A stretch of DNA of 49,885 nucleotides. Origin: CAZZEX01 sp964653285 (lineage in GTDB: Bacteria > Chloroflexota > Anaerolineae > B4-G1). Within the stretch, counting starts at the first letter, position 1, and the number at the start of each line of letters is the position of its first letter. The DNA lies in contig CAZZEX010000027.1 in the NCBI GenBank assembly GCA_964653285.1, positions 1 to 49,885 of the forward strand, written 5' to 3'. Position numbers and translations under genes: made by a program. The notes under the pieces were generated by a model. It had not been told where the DNA came from. It searched no databases and worked only from the letters and a program-made list of their open reading frames with translations. Below, in pieces: positions 35,650-41,607 of the stretch.

Positions 35650-36474
35650 ATGCAAAAGGCCAATGAATTAAGCCGGGAGCAGATCGAGGAAGCATTGAAG
35701 CCAATGACGCTGTGGCAAAGGGTGATCTATCTGCCCACCACTGGCTCGACGAACGACGTGGCGAAGAGCCTGGCGGCGCAGGGTGCACCAGAGGGGATAG
35801 TCGTCGTTGCCGACGAGCAGACGGCCGGCCGCGGGCGAATGGGGCGGTGCTGGTGGGCCCCTCCGGGCACCTGTCTCCTCTGTTCGATCCTCTTCCGCCC
35901 CGACCTGCCTCCTATCCAGGCCCAGCGGCTGACGATGCTGTGCTCCCTGGCCGCTGCCAATGCGATCAGGAAAGTCGCAGGACTGCAGGTAGCATTGAAA
36001 TGGCCTAATGACCTCGTTGTCAAATCCCAAATCTCAAGTCTCAAATCTCAAGACTGGAGGAAGTTGGCGGGGATACTGACGGAGACGGGGGTGCTGGGAG
36101 GGCGGTTGGAGTTCGTCGTGGTCGGCATCGGGATCAACGTGAACGTGGAGCCGGAGGTGCTGCCCACTCTGGCCCCTGGCGCTACCAGCATCCTGGCGGA
36201 GACCGGTCGGGAGGTGGATCGGGCCACGCTGCTGGCGGCGCTGCTGGCGGAAGTGGAGGTCCGTTACGCACGGCTGCGGGCTGGTGAGAGCCCTCACGCC
36301 GAGTGGGCAGCCCGCCTGGCGACACTGGGACAGTCTGTGGAGGTGATCACTTCTGGAGGGATTCTCGCTGGCGTGGCCGAGGCGGTGGACGAGGACGGCG
36401 CGCTGCTTCTTCGCACCCCGGATCGTGTGCTTCACAGGCTCCTGACGGGGGACGTGACGCTGGCGCACCCATAA
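35650..36474 (+). CDS. birA: Biotin-[acetyl-CoA-carboxylase] ligase
   Basis: This 274-residue enzyme activates biotin with ATP and attaches it to biotin carrier protein. STND, the biotinyl-AMP loop GRGRMGR (about residues 60-66) and KWPNDL are present, then KLAGILTE and the C-terminal SH3-like domain. There is no N-terminal helix-turn-helix, so it is a ligase without the repressor function. Between KWPNDLVV and RKLAGILTE, where other ligases have only a few residues, a heptamer array adds a 12-residue Ser/Gln/Lys stretch (KSQISSLKSQDW). It is divergent from the HIT gene, with its own promoter. Confidence 0.93.
   Translation: MQKANELSREQIEEALKPMTLWQRVIYLPTTGSTNDVAKSLAAQGAPEGIVVVADEQTAGRGRMGRCWWAPPGTCLLCSILFRPDLPPIQAQRLTMLCSLAAANAIRKVAGLQVALKWPNDLVVKSQISSLKSQDWRKLAGILTETGVLGGRLEFVVVGIGINVNVEPEVLPTLAPGATSILAETGREVDRATLLAALLAEVEVRYARLRAGESPHAEWAARLATLGQSVEVITSGGILAGVAEAVDEDGALLLRTPDRVLHRLLTGDVTLAHP
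36020..36054. repeat. Heptamer array, five units, in-frame inside birA
   Basis: TCAAATC, CCAAATC, TCAAGTC, TCAAATC and TCAAGAC run in exact register. The 35-36 bp keep the frame and add about 12 residues to a surface loop near the substrate-binding Lys. Confidence 0.8.
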
Positions 36475-36479
36475 GTAAG

Positions 36480-36551
36480 TACCCCCGCCGCGATTTGAAC
36501 GCGGGCCACCGGCTTCGGAGGCCGGTGCTCTATCCACTGAGCTACGGGGGC
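36480..36551 (-). tRNA. tRNA-Arg, anticodon CCG
   Basis: The minus strand folds into a full cloverleaf: acceptor GCCCCCG with CGGGGGT (the first pair is G-U), D stem GCTC/GAGC, anticodon stem CCGGC/GCCGG with loop CTCCGAA, a 4-nt variable loop and T arm CCGCG-TTCAAAT-CGCGG. The anticodon CCG reads CGG. CCA is not encoded. It lies in the gap between birA and pdxA. Confidence 0.93.
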
Positions 36552-36597
36552 ACGCGGTGCCTTTATACCACATAAGGCCCTAAGACGCAAATCGGCG

Positions 36598-37611
36598 CTA
36601 TGAGGCCAGCCGGGCCGCCAGCCGGATCGCCTCTATCATGCTCTCCTCGCTCGCCACTCCCTGCCAGGCAATGTCGAAGGCTGTCCCGTGGTCCACCGAT
36701 GTGCGCACGATGGGCAGTCCCAGCGTCACCGTCACGCTGCGCTCGAAGTCGTGGGTCTTGACCGGGATGTGCCCCTGGTCGTGGTACATCGCCACCACAG
36801 CGTCAAACTCGCCCCGGATGGCGCGGAAGAAGACCGAGTCGGCCGGGATCGGGCCGTAGGCTTCAATCCCCTCCGCCTGTGCTGCCTCGACCGCCGGCCC
36901 AATGATCTCGATCTCTTCTCTCCCCAGCAGCCCGCCGTCGCCGCCGTGGGGGTTGAGCGCAGCTACAGCCAGCCGTGGACGCGGGATGCCCATCCCTTCG
37001 GCGTTGCTCAGGGCAAGCCCTTGCAACCCTGCGTCGGTCAGGCGGATCGTCTCCAGTACTCGCTCGCGCGTGATGTGCGCTGCTACCTCCCGCAGCGGCA
37101 CGTGGCGCGTGACATGCACCACGCGCAGCCCGGGCGTCGCCAGCATCGTCGTCACCCGCTCCGCGCCGGTCAGTGCCGTCAGCAGTTCGGTATGCCCGAT
37201 GTAAGGGATGCCAGCGGCCTGCAGCGCTGCCTTGTTGATTGGTCCGGTGGCGATGCCATCCACCTGTCCAGTTTGTGCCAGTTCGACCGCCCGCTCCACG
37301 TAATCCACCGCTGCTCGCCCGGCGATCGCCGAGACCCGGCCTGGCTGTAGCGCGGCAGGGTCCACGTTGTGCATGTCTAATACGTCCGGTGCGGCGGGGT
37401 CGAAGCGGGCCTCAGCCGCGTCCGCGATGGAGTGGGGGGGCAGCGGGACAGCCGCCAGTGCGGCCGCCTGCGCCAGCACGCCCGCGTCTCCGACGACGAG
37501 CGGGCGGCAACAGTCCCACACTTCGTTCCGTGCCAGCGCTTTGGCTGTGACCTCCGGCCCCACACCGGCGGGGTCGCCCATCGTGATGGCGATGACGGGG
37601 CGCTTGCTCAA
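36598..37611 (-). CDS. pdxA: 4-hydroxythreonine-4-phosphate dehydrogenase
   Basis: This 337-residue NAD-dependent enzyme of pyridoxal-phosphate synthesis opens with ITMGDPAGVGPEV. It has the metal-binding His residues in GHTELL and MYHDQGHIPVKTHDF, and LNPHGGDGG. Just before GIPRPRLAVAALNPH a dispersed repeat (36994-37014) is read as LSNAEGM, extending the loop that normally leads into that strand. Its ATG overlaps the stop of the GNAT gene by 4 bp, so the two are coupled. No pdxJ is visible, so either the pathway is completed elsewhere or the enzyme serves another PdxA2-like route. Confidence 0.92.
   Translation of the reverse strand: MSKRPVIAITMGDPAGVGPEVTAKALARNEVWDCCRPLVVGDAGVLAQAAALAAVPLPPHSIADAAEARFDPAAPDVLDMHNVDPAALQPGRVSAIAGRAAVDYVERAVELAQTGQVDGIATGPINKAALQAAGIPYIGHTELLTALTGAERVTTMLATPGLRVVHVTRHVPLREVAAHITRERVLETIRLTDAGLQGLALSNAEGMGIPRPRLAVAALNPHGGDGGLLGREEIEIIGPAVEAAQAEGIEAYGPIPADSVFFRAIRGEFDAVVAMYHDQGHIPVKTHDFERSVTVTLGLPIVRTSVDHGTAFDIAWQGVASEESMIEAIRLAARLAS
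36994..37014. repeat. Dispersed CCCTTCGGC-type word in pdxA
   Basis: A 21-bp copy reading CCCTTCGGCGTTGCTCAGGG on the plus strand lies in-frame in pdxA. Confidence 0.55.
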
Positions 37612-38207
37612 AGCCGCAATTCCATCTGGATCTCGTCCCGCACCGGGATGCTGGCGAAGCCCGGCTCAGCCCCGCCGTGGTGCTCCAGCAGCCTGCCCAC
37701 GAGCACTCTCGTGATCGCGAACCCGAGCCGCTGGTAGAGCCCCAGCGCGGGCAGGTCATCGTTGGTCGTGACGACGATGACCCGCCCCGCACCCTCGGCG
37801 TGTGTCATCTTGGTCACTGCTGCGATCAACTCACGCGCCGCACCCCGGCCCTGCCACCGGGGCAGAACGTTGAGCATCACCAGGTTGGTCGCGTCTCCTT
37901 CACGGGCGTAACTGGCTATCCCGACAACTTCGTCTCCATCGCAGGCGACGTAGGCCGGCAGTGCACGCACCTGGTAACTATGGCCGAAGGACTCGACCTC
38001 GACCTCGACCTCGCTCCAGAAGTAGTCCGCGAGTTCAGCAATGCGCGGACGGTCGGCGGGCGTGGCGGGCCGGATAGTAAGTGGTGGTCGTGGTGCTTCT
38101 CCCCGTGGCCCGGTCACCTCCAACCGGGCGTGAACCGGGCACAGGTAGATGCCGCTCTCGCGGTCACGATAGACGGCATTAGCATCACAGTAAGCGCATG
38201 TGTCCAT
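37608..38207 (-). CDS. GNAT acetyltransferase with N-terminal Cys/His motif
   Basis: This 199-residue protein has two parts. Residues 1-27 carry CAYC and CPVH, a possible zinc-binding knuckle. From about residue 43 a GNAT domain follows: LTIRPATPADRPRIAEL, VVGIASYA, then NVLPRWQGRGAARELI with the acetyl-CoA loop Q/RGxGxA, and LGLYQRLGFAIT. The acceptor is unknown. AAGGAGC lies 5 nt before the ATG. It is the first gene of a unit with pdxA and divergent from the lipoate-ligase gene, with which its promoter overlaps. Confidence 0.85.
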   Translation of the reverse strand: MDTCAYCDANAVYRDRESGIYLCPVHARLEVTGPRGEAPRPPLTIRPATPADRPRIAELADYFWSEVEVEVESFGHSYQVRALPAYVACDGDEVVGIASYAREGDATNLVMLNVLPRWQGRGAARELIAAVTKMTHAEGAGRVIVVTTNDDLPALGLYQRLGFAITRVLVGRLLEHHGGAEPGFASIPVRDEIQMELRL

Positions 38208-38209
38208 TT

Positions 38210-38238
38210 TTGCTCCTTATGACGGATAGTGTTACAAT
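38210..38238 (+). promoter_or_regulatory. Promoter of the lipoate-ligase gene, overlapping a divergent promoter
   Basis: TTGCTC (38210-38215), 17-bp spacer, TACAAT (38233-38238). On the minus strand TTGCCG (38264-38259), 16-bp spacer, TATAAT (38242-38237) would drive the GNAT-pdxA unit. The two -10 boxes share two bases, so polymerase can occupy only one at a time. Confidence 0.55.
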
Positions 38239-38305
38239 TATACCCTACTGCGCCAGGGCGGCAAATACCGAAGTTAGCCGCCTTCCCACAAGAGGTGATG
38301 TGCCT

Positions 38306-39214
38306 GTGAGCAACTATCCTCATACAACCTGGCGGCTGCTCCGCTCGGCTCCAGCCGACGGGGCGACTAATATGGCGGTGGACGAGGCGATCCTGCGCGC
38401 GGTCGCGGCTGGGCTGGTCCCGCCCACGCTCCGGCTTTACGCCTGGGAGCCCGCGTGCCTTTCGCTGGGCCGGGCGCAGTCGGCGACCGATGTAGACTTC
38501 CAAGCCCTTCAGGCCGCGGGCTTCGACCTGGTGCGCCGGCCCACGGGCGGCAAGGCCATCCTCCACGTGGATGAATTGACCTACAGCGTGGTCGCGCCGG
38601 AGGCTGAGCCCCGGGTGAGCGGAGGCATCGTGGAGAGTTACCGCCGCCTCAGCGCGGGCTTGGTGCGCGGGCTGGAGCGGCTGAGCGTCACTGGCCTCGT
38701 CGCTGACCGGCGGGCGACTCCCCCCCGCTTCGGGGGGGGCGAGGGTGGGGCTCCCTCCCTCGTGGGGGGGGCTGGGGGGGGTAAAGGCCCGGTCTGTTTC
38801 GAGGTACCCTCCGATTACGAGATCACCGCCAACGGGCGGAAACTGGTGGGCAGCGCCCAGATGCGTGCCCAGGGTGTGGTGCTCCAGCACGGCGCCCTGC
38901 CGCTGTACGGCGACATTACCCGCATCTGCCCGCTGCTGGCTGCCCACCCTGACTCCGCTCGCGTGCGCGCCCGCGCCACGACCGTTGAGGAGGCGCTGGG
39001 CTCCTTCGGCTTCCCTTCGGCTGCGCTCAGGGCAGGCACTCAGGACAAGCAACGGGTCACCTGGGACGAGGCAGCCGACGCGCTGGCGACGGGCTTCGCC
39101 GAATCGTTGAACCTGCGTCTGGAGCCGGGCGTGCTGACCGACGAGGAACGCGCCTGGGCGGGGGAATTGCGGGCGGGGAAGTACGCCGCGGATGCGTGGA
39201 CAAGTCGGGTTTGA
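38306..39214 (+). CDS. Lipoate-protein ligase A / lipoyltransferase family
   Basis: A BPL/LplA-fold protein of about 302 residues. NMAVDEAI, SLGRAQ, the lipoyl-binding RRPTGGKAILH and ITANGRKLVGSAQ follow the family order, ending in a short accessory C-terminus. It transfers lipoate or octanoate to E2/GcvH proteins. The GTG at 38306 has GAGGTGA 7-8 nt upstream; GTG at 38300 is an alternative. Two repeats are inserted in-frame: a G/C-run hairpin (38717-38783) adding a Gly-rich stretch between VADRRA and PVCFEVPSDY, and a dispersed word (39013-39036) adding PSAALRAGTQ near the C-terminus. The enzyme core looks intact around them. Confidence 0.88.
   Translation: MSNYPHTTWRLLRSAPADGATNMAVDEAILRAVAAGLVPPTLRLYAWEPACLSLGRAQSATDVDFQALQAAGFDLVRRPTGGKAILHVDELTYSVVAPEAEPRVSGGIVESYRRLSAGLVRGLERLSVTGLVADRRATPPRFGGGEGGAPSLVGGAGGGKGPVCFEVPSDYEITANGRKLVGSAQMRAQGVVLQHGALPLYGDITRICPLLAAHPDSARVRARATTVEEALGSFGFPSAALRAGTQDKQRVTWDEAADALATGFAESLNLRLEPGVLTDEERAWAGELRAGKYAADAWTSRV
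38717..38783. repeat. 67-bp G/C-run hairpin element in-frame in the lipoate ligase
   Basis: Seven C (38720-38726), GCTTC, then eight G (38732-38739) form a strong hairpin, followed by more C/T and G runs. The insert encodes a Gly/Pro-rich loop. The CGCTTCGG centre is shared with 30661-30697, and the second half resembles 39588-39627. Confidence 0.7.
39013..39036. repeat. Dispersed CCCTTCGGC-type word in the lipoate ligase
   Basis: A copy reading CCCTTCGGCTGCGCTCAGGG and a GCAGG flank, in-frame. Confidence 0.6.
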
Positions 39215-39257
39215 CTATCCGCCTGGGCATGCTATACTGAGTGTACCCATTGGGCCA

Positions 39258-39285
39258 AATCACGTATCACGTTTCACGCATCACG
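39258..39285. repeat. Heptamer array, four units, before the DUF503 gene
   Basis: AATCACG, TATCACG, TTTCACG and CATCACG lie in register immediately before the ATG at 39288, where a ribosome site would be expected. Confidence 0.7.
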
Positions 39286-39287
39286 TC

Positions 39288-39572
39288 ATGGTCATCGGTG
39301 CCTGTACCGTCGAACTACACGTCCCCGGCAATGGCTCGTTGAAAGGCAAGCGCAGCATCCTCAAGCCGCTCCTGGCTCGCCTGCGCCGCGAATTTAACCT
39401 GGCCGCCGCTGAAGTGGCTCGCAACGATGCCTGGCGGTCGGCCGAGATCGCTTTTGTCACCGTTGCCAACGACCCCGGCCGCGTCCACGCCGTCCTCGAA
39501 CGGGCCGTGCGCTGGATCGAGACCCGTCATCCCGAAGTACAGGTCGTGGACTGGCAGATCGAGATTCTCTAG
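39288..39572 (+). CDS. DUF503 (YlxP-like) protein
   Basis: This 94-residue protein starts with MVIGACTVELHVPGNGSLKGKR, the hallmark of DUF503/YlxP. FNLAAAEVARNDAWRSAEIAFVTVAND and a C-terminal amphipathic helix and strand follow, and length matches the family. YlxP genes often sit near rbfA and infB and are suspected of a role in RNA or ribosome biology, but that context is absent here. No Shine-Dalgarno sequence is visible because a heptamer array occupies the 28 bp before the ATG. The frame upstream is open but has no homology. Confidence 0.88.
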   Translation: MVIGACTVELHVPGNGSLKGKRSILKPLLARLRREFNLAAAEVARNDAWRSAEIAFVTVANDPGRVHAVLERAVRWIETRHPEVQVVDWQIEIL

Positions 39573-39587
39573 CCGCCGCTTTGGCCT

Positions 39588-39627
39588 GCCCCCTCCCCGG
39601 CCCTTCCCCACGGGGTGAGGGAGGAGG
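39588..39627. repeat. G/C hairpin element next to a gene remnant
   Basis: CCTCCCC and GGGAGG at the ends and TTCCCC/CGGGG in the middle make an imperfect palindrome. It occupies the place where the N-terminal part of the following DNA-glycosylase gene should be. Confidence 0.55.
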
Positions 39628-39630
39628 AAG

Positions 39631-39918
39631 TTGGAGATGCTCAATGAAACTGAAGCCGACATTCCGGCCCTCCAACTGCGCCAGCGACTGCTGGCGATCA
39701 AGGGGGTGGGAGAGTACGCGGCGGCCAACCTGCTCATCCTGCTGGGCCGCTATGATTTCATCCCCGTGGATTCCTGGGCGATCAAGATGGTCTCACACGA
39801 GTGGTACGGCGGCGAACCGGTGGGACGGGCCGAGGTCGAGGCGGCCTTTGAGCGCTGGGGGGAGTGGAAGGGACTCGCGTACTGGTTTTGGGACTGGTCG
39901 TACGCGGGTGAGGCGTAG
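39631..39918 (+). pseudogene. HhH-GPD DNA glycosylase, C-terminal remnant
   Basis: The 95 residues match only the C-terminal third of AlkA/EndoIII-type base-excision glycosylases: helix-hairpin-helix IKGVGEYAAANLL, then the segment PVDSWAIK with the catalytic-type Asp, and a final helix. A full enzyme has some 200-300 residues. The missing part is not found in another frame, because the gene upstream (DUF503) ends at 39572. The gap holds a G/C hairpin element. TTG at 39631 or ATG at 39637 could start translation after GGAGGAGG, so a peptide may be made, but activity is unlikely. Confidence 0.75.
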
Positions 39919-39950
39919 CGTGAAACGCAAGCGTGCTCCACGTGCTCTGT

Positions 39951-41420
39951 CTACTCGCGCACGCAGAAGATGACGCCGGCCAATGGTCGGTGTCGTTTTC
40001 TTTCCCGATCCTCAAACTCGACGCGCATCAGGCGTGGCTCGTCGAGAAAGGCGTGGATGACCCGCTCCAGCCGCGTGAAGTCCCGCCGCAGTTCCCACGT
40101 GCGGTCGGGGTCGGCCGCGTCGTGCAGGACGACGAAGAGCTGGTTGGCGGCGTGAAACCGCCCCTGCGCCGACTGGTGGACGTACAGCCAGCGGGCCAGG
40201 TGCTCCGGGTGGGCACGGGCATGAGCGATGTCGTGGCCGAAGCCCCGGGGCAGTTCCGTCAGTTTGAGGTCAAACCCCTCCCCGTCCAGGTAGAAGTCCA
40301 CGGTGTGGTGGAAGGGGTCGGGCTCGAGGCGGGTGCGGGGGTGGGCCAGGACGACGTCGAGCGCAACCTGGTGGGTGTAGAAGTTGTACCAGCGGCGGAT
40401 GACGTAGCGACCGAAGTCGTGGAGGGGCAGGCCGGTCTCAGCGGCCACGCCCTTTGTCTGGCGGCGCAGTGCGTCTAGCGTGCGGATGGAGTAGATGAAG
40501 CGGCTGGCGCGGTCCCACTCGTCGCCCTGTACCCGGCCCCAGGGGGGCATCTGTTTGACCTTGAGCAGTTCGCGGCGGATGTTGGCCTGCGACGCGGGCT
40601 TCTGGCAAATGATGACGTACTCGTGCTTGAAGATGTAGTAGCCGCCGGCCAGTGCGCGGTAGCGCCACAGGTTGCTGTCGCGCCCCTTGCCTCTCTCATT
40701 GCCGGTGATGTTTTTCACCACGATGGCCTTGGGCTGGAAGCCGATCCGCTGTATCCGCTCCAGGCAGTAGAAACCCAGGGGTATCAATTCGCCCTTGGTG
40801 TACTTATCGCCAATGACCAGGACGGCGAACCTCCCCGGCTCCAGCAGGTCGCGGCCGTGACGGGCGGCGGTCTCGAAGAGGTCGAGGAAGGCTTCCAGGC
40901 TCGGAGCGTTGGAGAGGTCGGCGGGGCTGTCGGAGAAACGGATGATGTTGTGATAAGGCGGATGCAGCACCAGCAGTTGAGCGTGCTCGGTGCCCATCGC
41001 CGCCAGCGTCTCTCGCACGCGGGCCGCTGTTTCGGGGCAAGTAGAGTCGCCTTGCAGGATGCGGATGCGGTCATCCAGCAGAGTGGGGGGGGTCTTGGCC
41101 CGCACGGTCTCCACCAGGTCGGGTTTCAGTTCGACGCCGACCAGTCTCCGGTTCAGCCGCGCCGCCTCGATGGCCGAGGTGCCCGAGCCGAGGAAGAGGT
41201 CGAGGACTACATCGTTTTCCTTCGTGTAGCGCAGGTAGGTTTGGGTGGCGATCTGCGGGACGAAGTTGCCGTGGTAGTCGAGTTGGTGGCCGCCGGTACG
41301 GTCACGGGCCTCAATCAGCCACAGGCTGTCGGTCCAGACGTGGTCGTACTCCCGCCAACGGGTGAGGTCAATGTCGGAGTAGGGTGGGGTTTTGGTTGGT
41401 TTGCTGGTTTCGTTCGCCAT
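39951..41420 (-). CDS. DNA methyltransferase fused to a putative PD-(D/E)xK nuclease
   Basis: In this 489-residue protein the SAM-binding motif LDLFLGSGTS (72-81) precedes catalytic motif HPPYHN (153-158), a variant of the DPPY/SPPY box of N4-cytosine or N6-adenine enzymes. A recognition region rich in Trp, Arg and Tyr follows (230-345). The last 130 residues contain TVDFYL and, ten residues on, FDLKLTE (D-x-K), a plausible PD-(D/E)xK nuclease core. If so, one polypeptide carries both modification and restriction. No other nuclease gene is adjacent. The target sequence is unknown. The methyltransferase part is secure; the nuclease part is inference. Confidence 0.8.
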   Translation of the reverse strand: MANETSKPTKTPPYSDIDLTRWREYDHVWTDSLWLIEARDRTGGHQLDYHGNFVPQIATQTYLRYTKENDVVLDLFLGSGTSAIEAARLNRRLVGVELKPDLVETVRAKTPPTLLDDRIRILQGDSTCPETAARVRETLAAMGTEHAQLLVLHPPYHNIIRFSDSPADLSNAPSLEAFLDLFETAARHGRDLLEPGRFAVLVIGDKYTKGELIPLGFYCLERIQRIGFQPKAIVVKNITGNERGKGRDSNLWRYRALAGGYYIFKHEYVIICQKPASQANIRRELLKVKQMPPWGRVQGDEWDRASRFIYSIRTLDALRRQTKGVAAETGLPLHDFGRYVIRRWYNFYTHQVALDVVLAHPRTRLEPDPFHHTVDFYLDGEGFDLKLTELPRGFGHDIAHARAHPEHLARWLYVHQSAQGRFHAANQLFVVLHDAADPDRTWELRRDFTRLERVIHAFLDEPRLMRVEFEDRERKRHRPLAGVIFCVRE

Positions 41421-41543
41421 CGCTGCTAAATGGAAGAGGCCTGTTCAAACCTGGTCGTACAAGTCCTTGAGTTGATTGGGCCAAGCAAGCAAAGTTTCTG
41501 CCGAGGCCGCGTTATTATCTCACAAACCAGTAATTTATAAAAG

Positions 41544-41570
41544 CAGGCCCGGCACTTGGTGCCGGGCCTG
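41544..41570 (-). terminator. Rho-independent terminator after the PKD/propeller gene
   Basis: A perfect 12-bp stem (41544-41555 with 41559-41570; CAGGCCCGGCAC and its complement) closes a 3-nt loop. On the minus strand it is followed by CTTTTATAA. It lies 38 bp past the stop codon of the PKD/propeller gene. Confidence 0.85.
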
Positions 41571-41607
41571 TATCGTGGATGGTTTGCCTGCTATCCCCAG
41601 GTTTCGG

